From contig VWZL01000904.1 in NCBI GenBank assembly GCA_013396915.1, forward strand, positions 885,892-949,891: a stretch of DNA of 64,000 nt, read 5' to 3'. Positions 11,376 to 25,329 of the stretch are shown here, in pieces. The notes beneath the pieces were generated by a model. That model did not search any database, was not told the DNA's origin, and saw only the letters and a list, made by a program, of their open reading frames with translations. Within the stretch, counting starts at the first letter, position 1; the number at the start of each line of letters is the position of its first letter. The DNA comes from Stercorarius parasiticus (taxonomy: Eukaryota > Chordata > Aves > Charadriiformes > Stercorariidae). The position numbers and the translations under genes are program-made.

Positions 11376-14299
11376 AGAAGAGGCCTGTGCCAAACATCAT
11401 TATTCTTTTGTTGAAAAGTCATGTATGTATGTAACTGAATTTGTGTTTGAGAGAGGAAGGTGCACCTTCTACTCTTATTGGAGTATTTTAAAAGTAGCTA
11501 ACTTCAAAAATGTATTTTGACAGCTTTGTTTCAAGAGGGATTGTTTGAGTTTTCTATAACTCTTTTCATTTATGCAATTGTAATCCGAAATGAGCAGTCA
11601 ACAAGTTATATCAACAAGTTATGTCAACAAGACAATAGCTAAAAATTGATTTATACCTTGATTTATGTTTCCAATAAAGTTTTTGAAAGTTTTTTTTTCC
11701 TTTAAAAACATGAGATTACTGTATTTTTCAATTAGAAACCCTTTCCTTTTTGAGTCTCTATGACTTACAGAATATTAAAAAATTAATGATAACACGAGCT
11801 GTAGAAATAGTCATTTCCCCCCTATTATTAACATAGAAATGAAAAGTGCACTAACAAAAATCATACAGAGTCTTTAATGCCTTCTGTAAACTATTCATTT
11901 CAGGAAAGCTGGAAAGTCTATTTCTGATATTTTGAACTTTACTATCTTATGGATTTTCTCCAGATGATTTATTTAATTTGCTGTTTTATCTTCAATTTAT
12001 AAGAACAATTTGATCCTTTGAAAGGTATGTCTCCCACTGAAATGTCAAGGTTTCTGCTCTCAGTATAGTTTTTACTTTAGACATAGTGAATTGATTTTCA
12101 CTTTAGTATCATGTTGCATTCAATTTTTTAAACTTCCTGTGTCAGAAAACCTGCTTTTATTTTTTCTGCAATAATTGTTTTTTCCTTATTGTCACTTAAG
12201 GTTTTTTTAGTCTTTTGTGAAGATAAAATTATTTCTTTTTTACATTCATGAACTGAAGAGCTCATGCACTTAACTTCTGTTTCTCCTGGATCATGACTAA
12301 TCACCCTGTTTTATGGCCAATAGCAATCAGCATAAATTCCTAGTGGCCATGATATTTTCTTTGTGAAAAAGAAGACATTTTATGTGCATTTTACAATCTG
12401 CAGTGGATACTACTCATCTTCATTAAGAACATTTCTGCTCTCTGTGTCAATGTAATAGGGAAGTAAAAGGTAAAATGACTATCTTGCTTTGAAATTTGTA
12501 GACATCTGGAAAAATTAGAGTTGAAAATTAATGTTTTCTGGTGGAAAAAAAAGGTGGGGTAGGTTTTTTATATAATCTGTGTATGCAAGAAGGTGCCAAG
12601 TATCTCATGCACTTCATCTCTCTCAAAGAATGTTTTGTTAGAATACCCTGTATGAAATTGTTGATGATGGCGAGTATAACAATTCTAACTTAAACTTTCA
12701 TTCCTTTTATTACCAAAGTTAGGATAGACTATGTATCTTTACCAGGATATATATATTTGGGAGCCATATATAAAAACCTTAGGACAAACAGTACTTAAGT
12801 AAAACTAAAGAATTTATTAAGATTCAGAATAGTACAAATGATGAAACCATCTACAGTTAAAAGCAAATAGAATTCATCTGAGATTTCTTACACTTTTTTT
12901 TCTGAATGCATGATCTGAGACAGGATTTGGGCTAGACGTGGCACAACTACTTCAGTGCTGCCTATAAGACACTCTTCACATAAAATATACAAGTGTTTAT
13001 ACATTTAAGATACGTATTGACACTAAATAAATCCTAATAAAATGGTTGCTATGCAGAAGTATGACAGCTTTATAAGTTGCAATTATGGTCATTCCTAATT
13101 CAGTGGAATAGTGTAAGGTTCTCTGTCAGAACTCTAAATTCTGCTTGGCACTTACTGCGTTTAGTTTATTCATTACAATAGCTCAAGGGTAAACTGAAAG
13201 AAAAGATATGATTCATCTTGGTGGCAAACACTTGGTAGGACTTGATTATGCTAATTGATTTAAATTTTGTAGTGCAAGTATACAAATGAGCCTCTGGTAC
13301 CAAACAGTTTAACTCTCTCACAGATAAAATGGAGTTGAAAAACATGTTTTGAGAAAATGGGCTTAAATGGGCAAGTTATTTTTTTTCATGTTCTGCAATC
13401 CAAACGGAATGCATTTTACTGTTCTAATGTTGCAATTAAAGATGGTTAGAAGCTGCGTGAATTAGCAAGTTTTTAATGGCATTTATGGTTATCACAATTA
13501 GACATGGATGACTGAATTTCACTCTCAGTTATGGATAGATAGTTCTATATTGTTGGTTACTACAAAATGATGCTTTGGGCTGTGTCAGTTTTTGCTGGAA
13601 TGAATGGAAGAATTCACAAAAGATACTGTAAACCAATATCAGGGCTTCTTCAAAGTGTCCCACATAGTCTCTGTGCAGGACAGAGTTAGAAAATATGTGG
13701 AACCTATTTGCCACAGATCAGTTTTTCACAAATTTTAACAGTTACAGTAATTTTCAGTGTTCTATCAAGGTAATACATGCTAAGCCTCAGAACTTAGTAA
13801 TTTTCTAGTGTCTTTTCGCATTATTTTAACAAATGTATGATGTGCTATACTTGGTATGTTTTCCATTTCTGTTATTTGCTAGGTGGACATCTTATCCCTT
13901 ATTAAGATCTGTTATTTTATCCCTTACTTTAATGCAGAAAATTTGAAAATAGCTTTATTCAAGAGCATATCATATTATTTTTAGGTTCTATGCCAAAATT
14001 CAACTAATTTAGTCCTCCTTTTCAAAAAGCATCTCTTCACACTAGTGTACTTAACCACACACATTAGCTGAGTTTGCAGTAGCAGTTCAAAAGTGAAGAC
14101 TTCACTGAAAGCATTATGCTTCCAGTCCTCTCTCTTTTAAAGTTGTCATAGTTCAATTATATAAAGGCATCAAAACTCATAGAAATACTATGTGAAGATG
14201 GATCTCCCTTAAAGTAGGCAAGAGCAAAACTCTTTTTGCAACAGTCACAATTACCATTGTGGCAATTTTCAAGTAGGGTAAATTGAGGTGGATTTTCTG

Positions 14300-14370
14300 T
14301 TTGGTTTTTTGTTGTGGTTTTTTTTTTTTGGTTGTTTTTTTTTGTTGTGTTTTTTTTTTGTTTGTTTTTT
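14300..14370. repeat. T/G-rich low-complexity tract
   Basis: Long T runs broken by GTTG, GG and GTTTG units. It is non-coding. Confidence 0.9.
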
Positions 14371-14692
14371 ACTTTTTCTTAATGCTGCTGAGTTATTAAT
14401 TGTTTCTTTCTCAAAAAGCTGTATGGGGTATCTGTAAAATAAATCAATAGCAAATGCAAAGAACTAATAGGAGCCTTAGGTAAACCTCAGAGGGCACAGA
14501 CGCTGTATTATGTTCTCCCTCAGGTTAGGCTTAGTAGGAGGCTCTGCCAAGATAATCAACTGCTGCAAATTTGGGAGATTAATTTATACACATGACTGAG
14601 AGAGAGCTCCAGGAACTGAGGATTTATTAAGGGTCTCTGAGTTTCATTAGAATTAAGAGAAGTAGCTTTTAGTGAGAGATGTGAAACAGGCT

Positions 14693-14901
14693 ATGCTGAC
14701 CTGAAAATACAGAAACAAGAAACTTATTTCATCAGTAGTAGAGCTGAGCATTGGAACAGGTTGCCCAGAGAGGTTGTGCAGTCTCCATCCTTGGAAGTTC
14801 CCTACTGGATACAGCCCTGAACAACCTGACCTATCTGGCTGATCCTGCTTTGAGCAGACATCTCCTGATGTCCCGTCCAACCGGTATCTTTCTATGATTC
14901 T
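14693..14901 (+). mobile_element. CR1 LINE 3' end
   Basis: Sense CR1 containing 'gcattggaacaggttgcccagagaggttgtgcagtctcc', 'ccctgaacaacctgacctatctggctgatcctgctttgagcag', a shortened dispersed tail and the terminal 'tttctatgattcta'. The blocks are the end of ORF2 ('ALEQVAQRGCAVS'-like) and the 3' untranslated region. It is a moderately diverged, 5'-truncated copy. Confidence 0.88.
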
Positions 14902-17900
14902 AAAATACCTTGAGTTTTACAGCTTGGAAGATTGCATGAGGACAATACAAATGTATATGAAACTGCTGTTAGCCAAATATTTCTACCATAAGACTTGTAC
15001 CATGAAAATGTTTGTATGCAGAGCTTAAACTCAAGTATACTTCCGCCTAATGATTTTCTTACCATTCTTCTATAAGAAATACATATTGGGTTTGTGTCGT
15101 GGATGAAGTACCAGATCAGGGCAAATGATTTGTAGTTACTAAGGCTAGGCAAGGAATAAAGTTGGAAGTGACTCAATCAGGAGAAAGGTAATTAACACTT
15201 GTTAAAAACCAATCAAGCAAACAGAAAGCCTTGGAAGGAGTTGAATAGCAAATAAATCATCAATTTAACTTTCAATTGTGCAATTTTTTTGATAACTAAA
15301 GGACAATCTATATTAAAAGATATGCCCTTGGAAAGAAAAAAAGGAGTAGTCTTCCTAAACAGAAGCACAGAGTTTAAGACACAAAATTTTCTACTTAACC
15401 ATTTTAGTAACAAAAAAACCCTCCTTTCTTCCAATCCAGAGAAGACTGTTGTGATGTTACATTCCATTATGGTATGTGCAATTTATTTTTACGTATTTTC
15501 TGTCTGTGTTTTTGTTTAAATTAGTATGTTGAACTGTAAGCAGCCTTTTGAATACTTTGGAAAGTTGGTAACAAGTCAGAAACTGCCCATGATTGGAATT
15601 TCTTGTCAGATGAGGGTTAAATGTCCCATTCGATGAGACAATTGCAGCAGATGGCTTTGGTTGGACCAAAATCTCATAAAAGCCCTAGAGGGTTAGCTAA
15701 AAGCAGTTCAGAAGGACAAATTTAACCATCAGTTTAAAGCAATAGTTTACCCTTAGTCAGAAAATCGGTTAACAGGATTTTAGTGTGTGTTCTGTAGTCT
15801 GTAAGTTAGCTGCAAATTCTTCATGGCTTTAAAATACAGACAGCACAACCCTGAGGTGACAAAGGGGGTGCATGGGTGAAATCGTCCATATCTGATTTTC
15901 AGTTGCCTTGTTCCATGGAAATAGTTAAAACAATCTTGTCCTGAATACTTACCAGAGATACAGGAGATAGCTTGGACACAGAAAGACATCTACATTGGCA
16001 AGAGCAGTAACAAGGAACAGACATACAGCTCTCAAATCTACCATTTCATTTAATTAATTTTGCCAGTGTGTAAGTATTCTTATGCTCTTTTTCAGGATTA
16101 ATCTCTCACTGAAGTCTCCATTTCAGGAGGCAATAGATACTGAACTGCACCAGGAAATTACCCAAATCAGAAAATATAGTAGAAACAAAGGGTTTTGTTA
16201 CCTACAGACATGCTAAACACACCTACAAAAAGAATGCTTCTCACCAGCCCCAACTGTTTTAAGTTATCCCTCATCTGTTTGCTATAGTCATCCTGATATA
16301 TTTTTAAGTGTTTTCAGTCCATCACATGTAAATGATGTAATCATGCTTGCTTGCTTTTTTGTTTGTTTGTTTTGAAGTGTTCTTCCCATGTGATTAACAA
16401 TACTCTGTGACATCCTATAGTGATTCTGTTTGGCCACAGTCCATGCAGTCCCTTTCAGTGATCTGTACTGGATATTTCCTCTTGCTTTCACATGTTGTAA
16501 AATTATGGTTATGGGTTCAGAACAATAATGTTTGAAATCAGGTAGCAATGAATATTAATTTGGCGATCCACTAGAAGTATTTCTCAACTAAATGAAGTGT
16601 CTTGTGTTCCTACCTAGACATAGAATCAGATTGACTGCAGTCTATAATGGCAAATCTGAAGGCAAAAGAACTTTTTTCCCTACAGATGGTTATTAAGACT
16701 TTTCTGAAAAGACTGAATATCGGTATATTCTTTCCCCATCAGGGAGGCCTCGATGTGAATTTTGAATTGTAGTTAAGTAGAAATAAGTTGACAAGTGTCC
16801 TCATTTTCAGTTTTAGTTTCCCACTGAAATCCTGCACTCTAGTTTACAACTTAATTATATCAGTGCAATGACGGTGTTTCCAAAACTCCCATTGGAGGAT
16901 ATTTATGTTACAGTAGTCCTCATTGTTTAGGACATTGTGAAGTTTCTGAGTATTATCTAGGTGAAGAAATGCTAAATAAGCTCAGATTTTAACAACAGAT
17001 TTTCTGAACTCAAGTCCAATCACAGCATCCTTGGAGATCTAGAATACAGAGCAATATACCAGCAATGATACTGGCACACAAATGACTGTAGTCAGCCTTG
17101 CATGCTGCATTCACGTTAATCACACTTGCAACGGCTTGGATCCATGCAGAAAAGTGATACAAAGAGTGCTTTACAGATGTAGTAGGCGAGAGCATAAAAC
17201 AGTAATATGTGCAGATATGAAAGACATTTTTTGACATGGCGGAAGGCAAGTTGTCATGTCAACTTTCATTTTATTGAAATGAAACTAGCGCTAATGTAGA
17301 TGAACATTATTTCACTGAGATGTGGTAGTCTAATCACATTCTACTTTATATTAATAGATCAAATAGGATATACTGAGGAGTTGTGTAACAGCTTTCTCAA
17401 AAGACATAAACCTGCAAAGTACGAAATGGTGTATAATGGATGTATGATACAATTCTGACAAATGTGGGGTAGAGTTGTCATTCTTCACTCGCTTATACTA
17501 TATAGCCAAAAATGTAATAAAATATTGAAAGCATCAAAGACAGCTAAAATATTGTTGACATAACTATAAATTAGACTTTGATATGTTTTCATTCTATATT
17601 TATAGAAATGACTTGCTTTAATATTTGAATCTCATAAACCCGTTTAACAAATAAGAATATATAGGTTCTGTAAATGACATTTTTATCTGGTAGCCCAAAG
17701 TTGAAAAAGTGTTATTTTTATGATATTGGATGCTAGGTATATTTTCTGTATCTGTGGTGCAGTCTGTATATGTATATTATTCTCAGTCATACTTACCTGT
17801 TGGTTGCACTCTAGAATAATGTGAAACAGTTCTTAAGCCATGTATTTAGTATTTTTTGAAAAAAATTGTGTATAAATCTTAAGCAATAACATTAAATACC

Positions 17901-19229
17901 CGCACTAATTCTACTTTAGATACTAAAACTAGTATTCACACTATTGTGGAAAACCCATGAAACTCTACAAATACTGTTTTAAGACGCACGCAAAAAAGCA
18001 CAAAAAATTGCTTCTGGTTATATCCCTGATTTTGCATGCTGGAGAAAGGCTGAGGGACTGTTTGAGCAGGATGTCGAGGAAGGCCAGATTAAACTCTGCT
18101 GTGTCTTGCCAGTGGCTCAGGTGGGCTGTGAACATTGCTCAAAGCTCAGTGTTTCACTTATTTTCTTACAATACACAGCCTAACAGGACTCTGTTCTCAC
18201 CTCTTCCTGCTGAAAAGCGTAATTTTCTTATTCCTGATTCTCTTTACCTATATTGAATTTTAACTTTATGACCATAAAGTGAATTTAATGTATATTTTAA
18301 AATGTCTTTTTATCTGAAGAAAGTAACAGTTTTAGAGTAGCCAACATATTTTATTTTTTCCTTTATACATAACTAGTGCTCTACAATGCATAATAGCAAG
18401 ACACCTTACTGTCTAATACTTCTTGATATAGTTTTAGTCCACAGTAAAGGTTAAGCATAGTTAAAGAAGCACAGACAATCATAGTCTTTTGCATTATTTT
18501 CTATGTGTGTTATCTCACACATGCTATATTTTGCCATAGTATTAAATTTGCTCATTAGGAACCAATGTCCCGTAAATCCCGGGAGGAAAATTTAATGTTT
18601 TCTGTAGCATAGGGTGTATTCAAACATCTGTTCATTGCAGAGCAATGGACCACAGAATATGCTTCACATGTCCAGATATAAAATGATCCTCTATAGGCTG
18701 AAACATGCTTCAGTCTAGACTTTAAATGAAGTGCAACTGAAATACTTTAATAGTGGATCTCATCAGTGCTTTCTCTATATGCCTGCATACACAAATTATT
18801 TATGTTATGGTTATGGTTCCTGTCAGCTGTGCAAAGGAGATGATTAGATCCTGAGTGATCCTTAATTTTTTTATTTATTTTGATCACCTGTTGAAAAATA
18901 TAACTGCTTCAGGTTTTATTCTCAGATGGAAACTGCTAATTTTCTGTCAAGTGAATGCTAAATAAAGCTGTTAATTCTGACAACTAAAATCCTTTCTCAT
19001 TACATGTTGTGAATATACAAAAAAACCACAAGTAAATGGTTTTTCTTTTCCTTTGGATGGCTGTTTGGCTTAAGACAGTAAAAGTATTCCATCTTCTGAG
19101 ATTGGGGATAAAATCAGAATGACAAGACATTGACATCAGTGTGATGAAACACCACACTTGGTTTATGTTTTACAGATTGAACGGAGTTTTAGGAAAATAA
19201 CACCTGGCTCTGAAATTCATTGAGATAAA
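14902..19229. other. Long unique AT-rich stretch
   Basis: About 4.3 kb in which no exon, RNA gene or transposon is recognised. Small reading frames on both strands, for example at 15213-15467 minus and 15289-15519 plus, overlap each other and carry no motif. Confidence 0.4.
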
Positions 19230-19366
19230 AATAGTTGGAGGCTGGGAGAATATGGAGTCAAGCGGGAGGGAAGCATGATACAGGCTTCCCTTGTCTTTAA
19301 CACTGTGATACCAAGCTAGATGAGATCTTTGATCAGGTTCAGTATGGTTGTTCTTATGTTTTGAAA
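19230..19366 (+). mobile_element. Old CR1/L3-like LINE 3' end
   Basis: The end of this segment reads 'gataccaagctagatgagatctttgatcaggttcagtatggttgttcttatgtt'. It parallels the 'gactagatgga-ccttggtctga-cccagtatgg-ttcttatgtt' tail of old amniote CR1 elements, including the ATGTTCTT-type terminal repeat. The upstream boundary is uncertain. Confidence 0.5.
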
Positions 19367-21454
19367 TATTTAAGATAAAAATGGTATAAAATGGTTGTTT
19401 GAAGAGTCATACCTTCCTCATTTTGCTTAGCTGCAAAAAAGGTTTTCTTTTCCTTGTGTGTCTTTTAAACACGCTGGACAACTGATGCACTGAAACAGTT
19501 ATGTTTTAGATATGAAAATGTCTTGTCTGATTTTGTGTTTACGTAATGTATCCTTTCATAACTTGTCTGTGGAACTGAGGTTCTACTTCTAATCAGGTAT
19601 TGAAAAACAAAAATCTGTTTCTCTCTCGTGGTTCATTGGAGCATGGCAAGACAACTGGTTCAATGGGGTGCCCTTGTTCTGGTGGGGTAGTTCCTGTCAG
19701 AGGAAATGCAAATGAAAAGGGTCAAAAAATGGCTTGTGTTCACTTTCTGATTTGAAATGTAAATGTACTGCTGAAAGTCTACCACTGGCATTCCCAGAGA
19801 TAGGAATCAAACAGCTTTCTGAAGTGCAGGCGTAACAGCACAAAGTATCTTTTGAGAGACTGATTCATAAACTGGAAATGCTGTTTGAGAGTGACAGGCA
19901 AAGTGGAGTCCGTCTTCTCTAGAACTGTACGGCATGGTAAGCCAGGAGACGAGTGATCTATAAAACTTGTAAAGAAGTGCAAAAGTTAAATGTTATCTGG
20001 TATCTTAATCCTTTTTCTCTTTGCTATGTTAGAAAATACAGAAGTGTGTTTTTTTTTAATCCACAACCCGTTCTCTGTCATAGCCATGTGCCCTGGAATG
20101 GAAACCTCTAGCAGGGTGTGGGATGCAGTTGGATCTACTAAGCATTCATTTAGTGAACAGGGGTGTTACCACCTGGGAATTCAGATTTTCTTCAAGTAAG
20201 GATGGAGCAAAAATGATGCCTACGGAAAGACTGGATGGAGGATTGGGGATCTGGGCTGCTTTGGAACTGTAACAACTGCCAGCTTGGAAGCAAACCCCAG
20301 GACTGCCTGGGCACTATGTTTCCTTGTCTTCTTCTACCCACACATCTGCCAAGTTTCACATTCCAATTTTAAATGAATTATATTATAAAACCTGGTACCT
20401 CTTGCTGTAAGCATACCTTAACATTATATATAGGTTTAAAAATTAATGAGAGTTGTCCATATATATGCTAATAGGTATTTAAAAAGTAGTTTTTATTAGT
20501 ACAATGCAGTAGCATAGAAGGAGTTCAGGACTTTGAAATTCAACCAGAAGGCTTTGTTTCAAGTTAAATGATTTATATTCAGTCTGTACACCAGCATACA
20601 ATATCTATATACCTCTTTGAAAGGAGTATACGCTACATGCTGTTTTAAAAGGTCAGATATAAAGAGACAGGAAGAAAATAAAGATGAATATCATGCATGT
20701 GGATTCATAACCCATCAGTCATTCTGACTGATAGAGGAAGTGAAAAAATAAAACTATAAATATTCTTTGATTTTTCTTGAATGCTTTTCAATTTAGTTTT
20801 GGTACCCCTATACTGTAGTCGTATTTATACTAACACTGACTGTAACTACCAAGTTCTCATCATGCCTGCTACTTCTTCTTAGGTTGGTGGCTGTGTACTG
20901 GTTTGGGATTTGCCTTTTGTACCCTTTAGGAGCTGACAGTGATTGTGATCTTTTGTCGTTCCATCCTATCACACTTCTCTGAGCCTTTAGGAGGTGCTCA
21001 CTATCTCTTGTTTCCTCACCTGGGTGACTCCAACCCCGTTCTTTACCTTCCATCATCATCTTTTAATGGTTTGAATCTGCAGATCTTTTGTTTAATCCAC
21101 AGTGGACTGTCACTCGTTTTAGCCTGTTCTTTGTTTTTCTAATTAGTGTGTGCTATGAAGTTGTGTGTAGAGGGTCTTTAAGGCCTATTAATATCATTTT
21201 CACCAATACATGCATTCATATAGACTTTCTTTTGTCATTCCTTTTTATTATTTCCTTCCACTCCACTGCATTCCCATTAATTCTCCATTCATACCAGTAT
21301 TACCATTTCTATTACAAATCTCTATGGCTGTACGTTTCTCGTAGCATGTGCTTGCTTTAACTTTTTTTATACCTCTGTACCTATAAAACAACCAGGATAC
21401 TAAAACTTAGAGAATGCCATTGCACCTAGCGGTAAATGTTTTAGCTGTTAATAT
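19367..21454. other. Non-coding stretch with one exon-like interval
   Basis: No repeat is recognised. The interval 20084-20195 has a strong acceptor-like and donor-like context and one fully open frame; see the findings. The region 20080-20330 is more GC-rich than its surroundings. Confidence 0.35.
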
Positions 21455-21530
21455 AAGTGAAATGCTGCCATACTGGGTCAATCAATGTGATATTTTATCC
21501 AAGGCCAGTATTTTGGATCAGTTGTACCTT
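21455..21530 (-). mobile_element. Old CR1/L3-like LINE fragment, antisense
   Basis: 'atgctgccatactgggtcaatcaatgtgatattttatccaaggccagtat' parallels the reversed tail of old CR1 elements, 'ggccatactgggtcagaccaatggtccatctagcccagtat'. It is short and diverged. Confidence 0.5.
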
Positions 21531-24500
21531 TAAAATCAATAGAATGATGAGGAACAAAAGATAACAGAAAAATATTTTCCGATCCCTAAACAAAGGTGTG
21601 TAATATAACGGCACATCGATTTAAGAATATTACTAAAACTGTCCCATTTTTTAATTGTAATGAACTTTTAATCCATTATGAGACTTTGGGTCTCCATTGG
21701 GATGAAAAGATATTCTGAATCTCTGAATATATTTTTCTTTTTTTTTGTTTCCTGCTTCTGGCAATGTATGGAACTAGTCCTCCAGGATCAGTAAGACTGT
21801 TGGAAAGACAAAATTAGTTAGGTTGTTAATGGCCCCAGGAGGCGGCAGGCACATCCAGGGATTCCTGAAGCATCTCAAAACCATCTCCCTCTCTCTTGGT
21901 GGGCATTGAATGGGGCCTTGAAGGAGTAGTTATGCTATGAAGCATTGTTTCTTGGTAATCTTATGCAGCTGGCTGTGTTGCCTGCACACAGAAACAACAG
22001 GCTAGGGATGAAGGCAAGGCAGCAGTTCTGTACCTGAAGGTATGGTCCCCGGTTTTTCTATTTGACTGTGCTAATGCAGGCTTATGCTTAGTCTGTGCAG
22101 AACTTTTCCAGCCTGACAGATGGTATGGATGTGAAAGACAGGAGAATGCCTTTTCAGTTGCATTTTCATCTTTTAGACAAAACTGAAGTAGTTTAAAGTT
22201 TGAACAGCAATTGCTGCTATTTTTTTTAATAAGTGAATCAGAGTCTCTCTATTCTCTTTTATGAAAGATACCATAAACTACTAATTACAGAAAGAAGTAC
22301 TTCTTTGCTTTAGTGTATCTTTTTTAATATTAACTATATCACATATGTCTCTCTGTGTTTCTTAATTTTAAATAGAGACAAGAAGTTGAAAAAAGTTCCA
22401 TTTGTGTTTTCAACTAGATTGAACACACTGCCTGATGAAATGTCTGTATGAAAAAGTGCAGGCTTCTGTGACTTGACTTCAGTAAGGGGATGACATTTTC
22501 CCCCCCTTTCCAATCTACTAGTTGAATTGTGTCCTCAAAGAGCAACTTTTCTGTTTGTGTTCTAAATCTCAGTTTGTAGTTTAGCTAGTAATCTGCAGTT
22601 GCCCATCATCAGGTCTTGGATTCTGTTTGCTAAGCTACCTGTAAGCTCTTAGGACACTGTAAACTGATCGCTTTGAAGACGGTTGCACAGGTGCAGGGAA
22701 TATAAGCAAAATAAGACTGCTTGAAGATTCAGGAAACTCTTGAATTTGTGATTTTGAATTTGAGGACTGATTACTGCATGAACTGTTACCGCTTCTTGAC
22801 TTCAAAGAATCTCCAAAAAATTAATTAGTTACTCAGCATCATCCCAGTACACCACATAAATGAAATGTAGCAATAGAACCTCTGTATCAGTTCTTTGAAG
22901 CAGGAATCTTATTTTCTCTTAGATTTGAGCCATGTGTAGCACGAGTAGCATTGTGTAAAGCTCAGTCTGCAATAAGTAGGCAATGTTGTGAATATATAGC
23001 ACATAGTAATTCAGTTTTCATGAAAGAAGCCTTTCTATATTTATGAAAGATTAGTCAGATTATCTTTTTTTGTTGTCATCATCATCGCCTACTAAGCATG
23101 GATAAGGATGGTAAATCTTCCTAGCTGTCTGTCTGGTGAGTTTTTACTTGACCAATCCCACAAGATGTTCTTCAGCTTGGAAACTATATGATACCTTATA
23201 TTAACTTCACAAAATTATACGGTAGTGTTTTTATATTTTAGTGCTAATCCAACTCAAAAATGCACTGTTAGTTTTCAACAAATGTTGAATTGATTAATGT
23301 GCAGTGGTTGTATATATTTCTTGTAATTGAAATTTTCCATAAAAATAATGCTAAATAACTTTGGAAATTACTTCAGAATAATAACAAATGTTATTGATGT
23401 ATTATAAAGTGAATGGAATTATTTGTCTAATTGCAACATTCTCCTTTCAGTATGCTTGGGTTTGGGAAAATAGCAGCATTTCTATAATATATTTTTGCAT
23501 AAATTATCAATATGCCCTTTCAGATTGAATCCAATTAAGTTTTGGAATTTCATGGAATTTAAATTTATGCTTCCATATGTGAATAATAAACAAAGACATG
23601 AAAGAGAGTTATTATTTGAGGTTTTAATAATATACTGTTTCTCGATACCTTCATTCTATTAAAAAACAAAGTACAATATATGGCCTTTTGCACTGGTGTT
23701 TTATTGGGGCTCAGAGACAAGAGACAAATTCAATAAAGGGTTTGGTGGCCAAAAATCGTGAAGCAGGATTAAGCACTAAATTCAGGAAATCATGTACAAT
23801 GATCTTAGGTGCTTAAGAAGTTAAGGGCAAAACATATTTAACAAACAGGGCTTTACACGTAATATATAATATCAGACATGTCTAGTAACGTCATAATTCT
23901 TAACTTGCAGTGTGCTTGTCTTCCATCTGATGGTATTTAGGATTCAGAAAGCATGCATCTTTGGTCTGAAGTTCAGTGAAAAGTTGTTGTTGCATCCAAA
24001 ACATGAGAGAGATGATCTTTTGTATAGTAGCTCAGAAGCTGATGATTACTCAGTTTGGGGGTCGTGCACTCCTCAGCTTGAGGGTGTTTGAGGCAACATC
24101 CTAGTATTTATTTCAGAAATTGTCCATGTGCCTTTATTTGAGGCCATAGCCAAGAACAGGAGGATACTTCTGACTCTGATTTACTTCATGGCTAGAGCTT
24201 CCATACCCTGCTGGAAAACGGAGAAGCTTAGTTCTAATCATTTGGTCACTTTCCTAGGTCTATATTTTCCTAAGAAGGATTACTTTTTTCACTGTTAAAA
24301 TATTTTATGTGTTTCTTGTAATACCTAGAATAATGTCTTACTAAAACTCCAAGTAAGATTCTTATCTGAACAACTGTTACTAGCACTATGTGTTATTTGG
24401 AATTAATTATATCTGCATGTGGTTGAGTGATCAAATCCCCAAATAAACAGTCTCAAGATAAAGAAAACTATAAATATGGCTACCTAGATGTTTTTGGAGT

Positions 24501-25224
24501 TAGACATTTGCTTCATGTAATCAGTTGGTTCACAATTAAGGATATGCATCAGTGAAGACAAGCACATAATGAAGATAAAGAATGGCTGCGAAGGCTTCCT
24601 GATCTTAATATGAAAGAATTAATTTAATTAACTCAAATATAGGAAGCTCTGGCAGTTATTAAAAGGCTTGGAAATCTAAACAGACTTTTGTATACTGGTG
24701 GCCTGAAGAGGCCTGCAATTTTGTATGACACGTTACAGATGCTTTCAGATTTTGTACGGAAGGTTTGGATATAAAATTCAGTAGATCAGCTGCCATCAAT
24801 CAAATATATTGATGCAAGTTTGAGGAAAATCTGTTTCTTTCAACTTCCATCCACAAGAAAAGAAGGGTCACCGTGTCGGTGGAATTGCATTCATAGATTT
24901 GTAGCAAAATATGTCTGGAGAGACTGCCAGAGAATGTATAATTAAGGGTTACTGAAGCTGTGAGGTGTGCCTTACCAAGTCCAAAGGATTCCTTATATAT
25001 TGAGCTGTGTACGCTCCTGAGGCAGAACAGACACTAATACTTTCTGTATGAGAGATAGGAGAAGAAAAAAGTCAAGAAACAAGGGATAGAGGGGGCTCTG
25101 GAAGCTATGGTGCCTGACACAGTGTCTAGAGAAAGGATTTGGAATGAAATTGGTGAAATAGAAGCAGAAATTTCTCACTGGGTGGTGGAGGAAGCAGCAA
25201 GTGCTATAAGGTGATGATGTGAGA
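21531..25224. other. Unique AT-rich stretch with one exon-like interval
   Basis: About 3.7 kb. A GC-richer patch lies at 21820-22130 and includes the exon-like interval 21969-22039 (see the findings). No transposon or RNA gene is recognised. Confidence 0.35.
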
Positions 25225-25272
25225 TGATGGGATGATATAAGATGGTCTGACCTGGCCAGTGCTTATGCTGGT
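25225..25272 (+). mobile_element. Old CR1-like 3' terminus
   Basis: 'gatataagatggtctgacctggccagtgcttatgctgg' parallels the terminal block '-ggtctgacccagtatggcagttcttatg-' of old CR1 elements. Upstream sequence to about 24700 may belong to the same element, but I cannot align it. Confidence 0.4.
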
Positions 25273-25329
25273 TTGTAAGCTACTGTTTTAAATTACTTAG
25301 AAAAACATGCCGTTTTGATGATCCCTTAC

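Larger units (their letters stand above)
9533..14692. other. Long unique AT-rich stretch
   Basis: About 5.1 kb without a recognisable exon or RNA gene. It contains a possible old repeat at 11205-11375 and the T/G-rich tract at 14300-14370. Confidence 0.4.
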
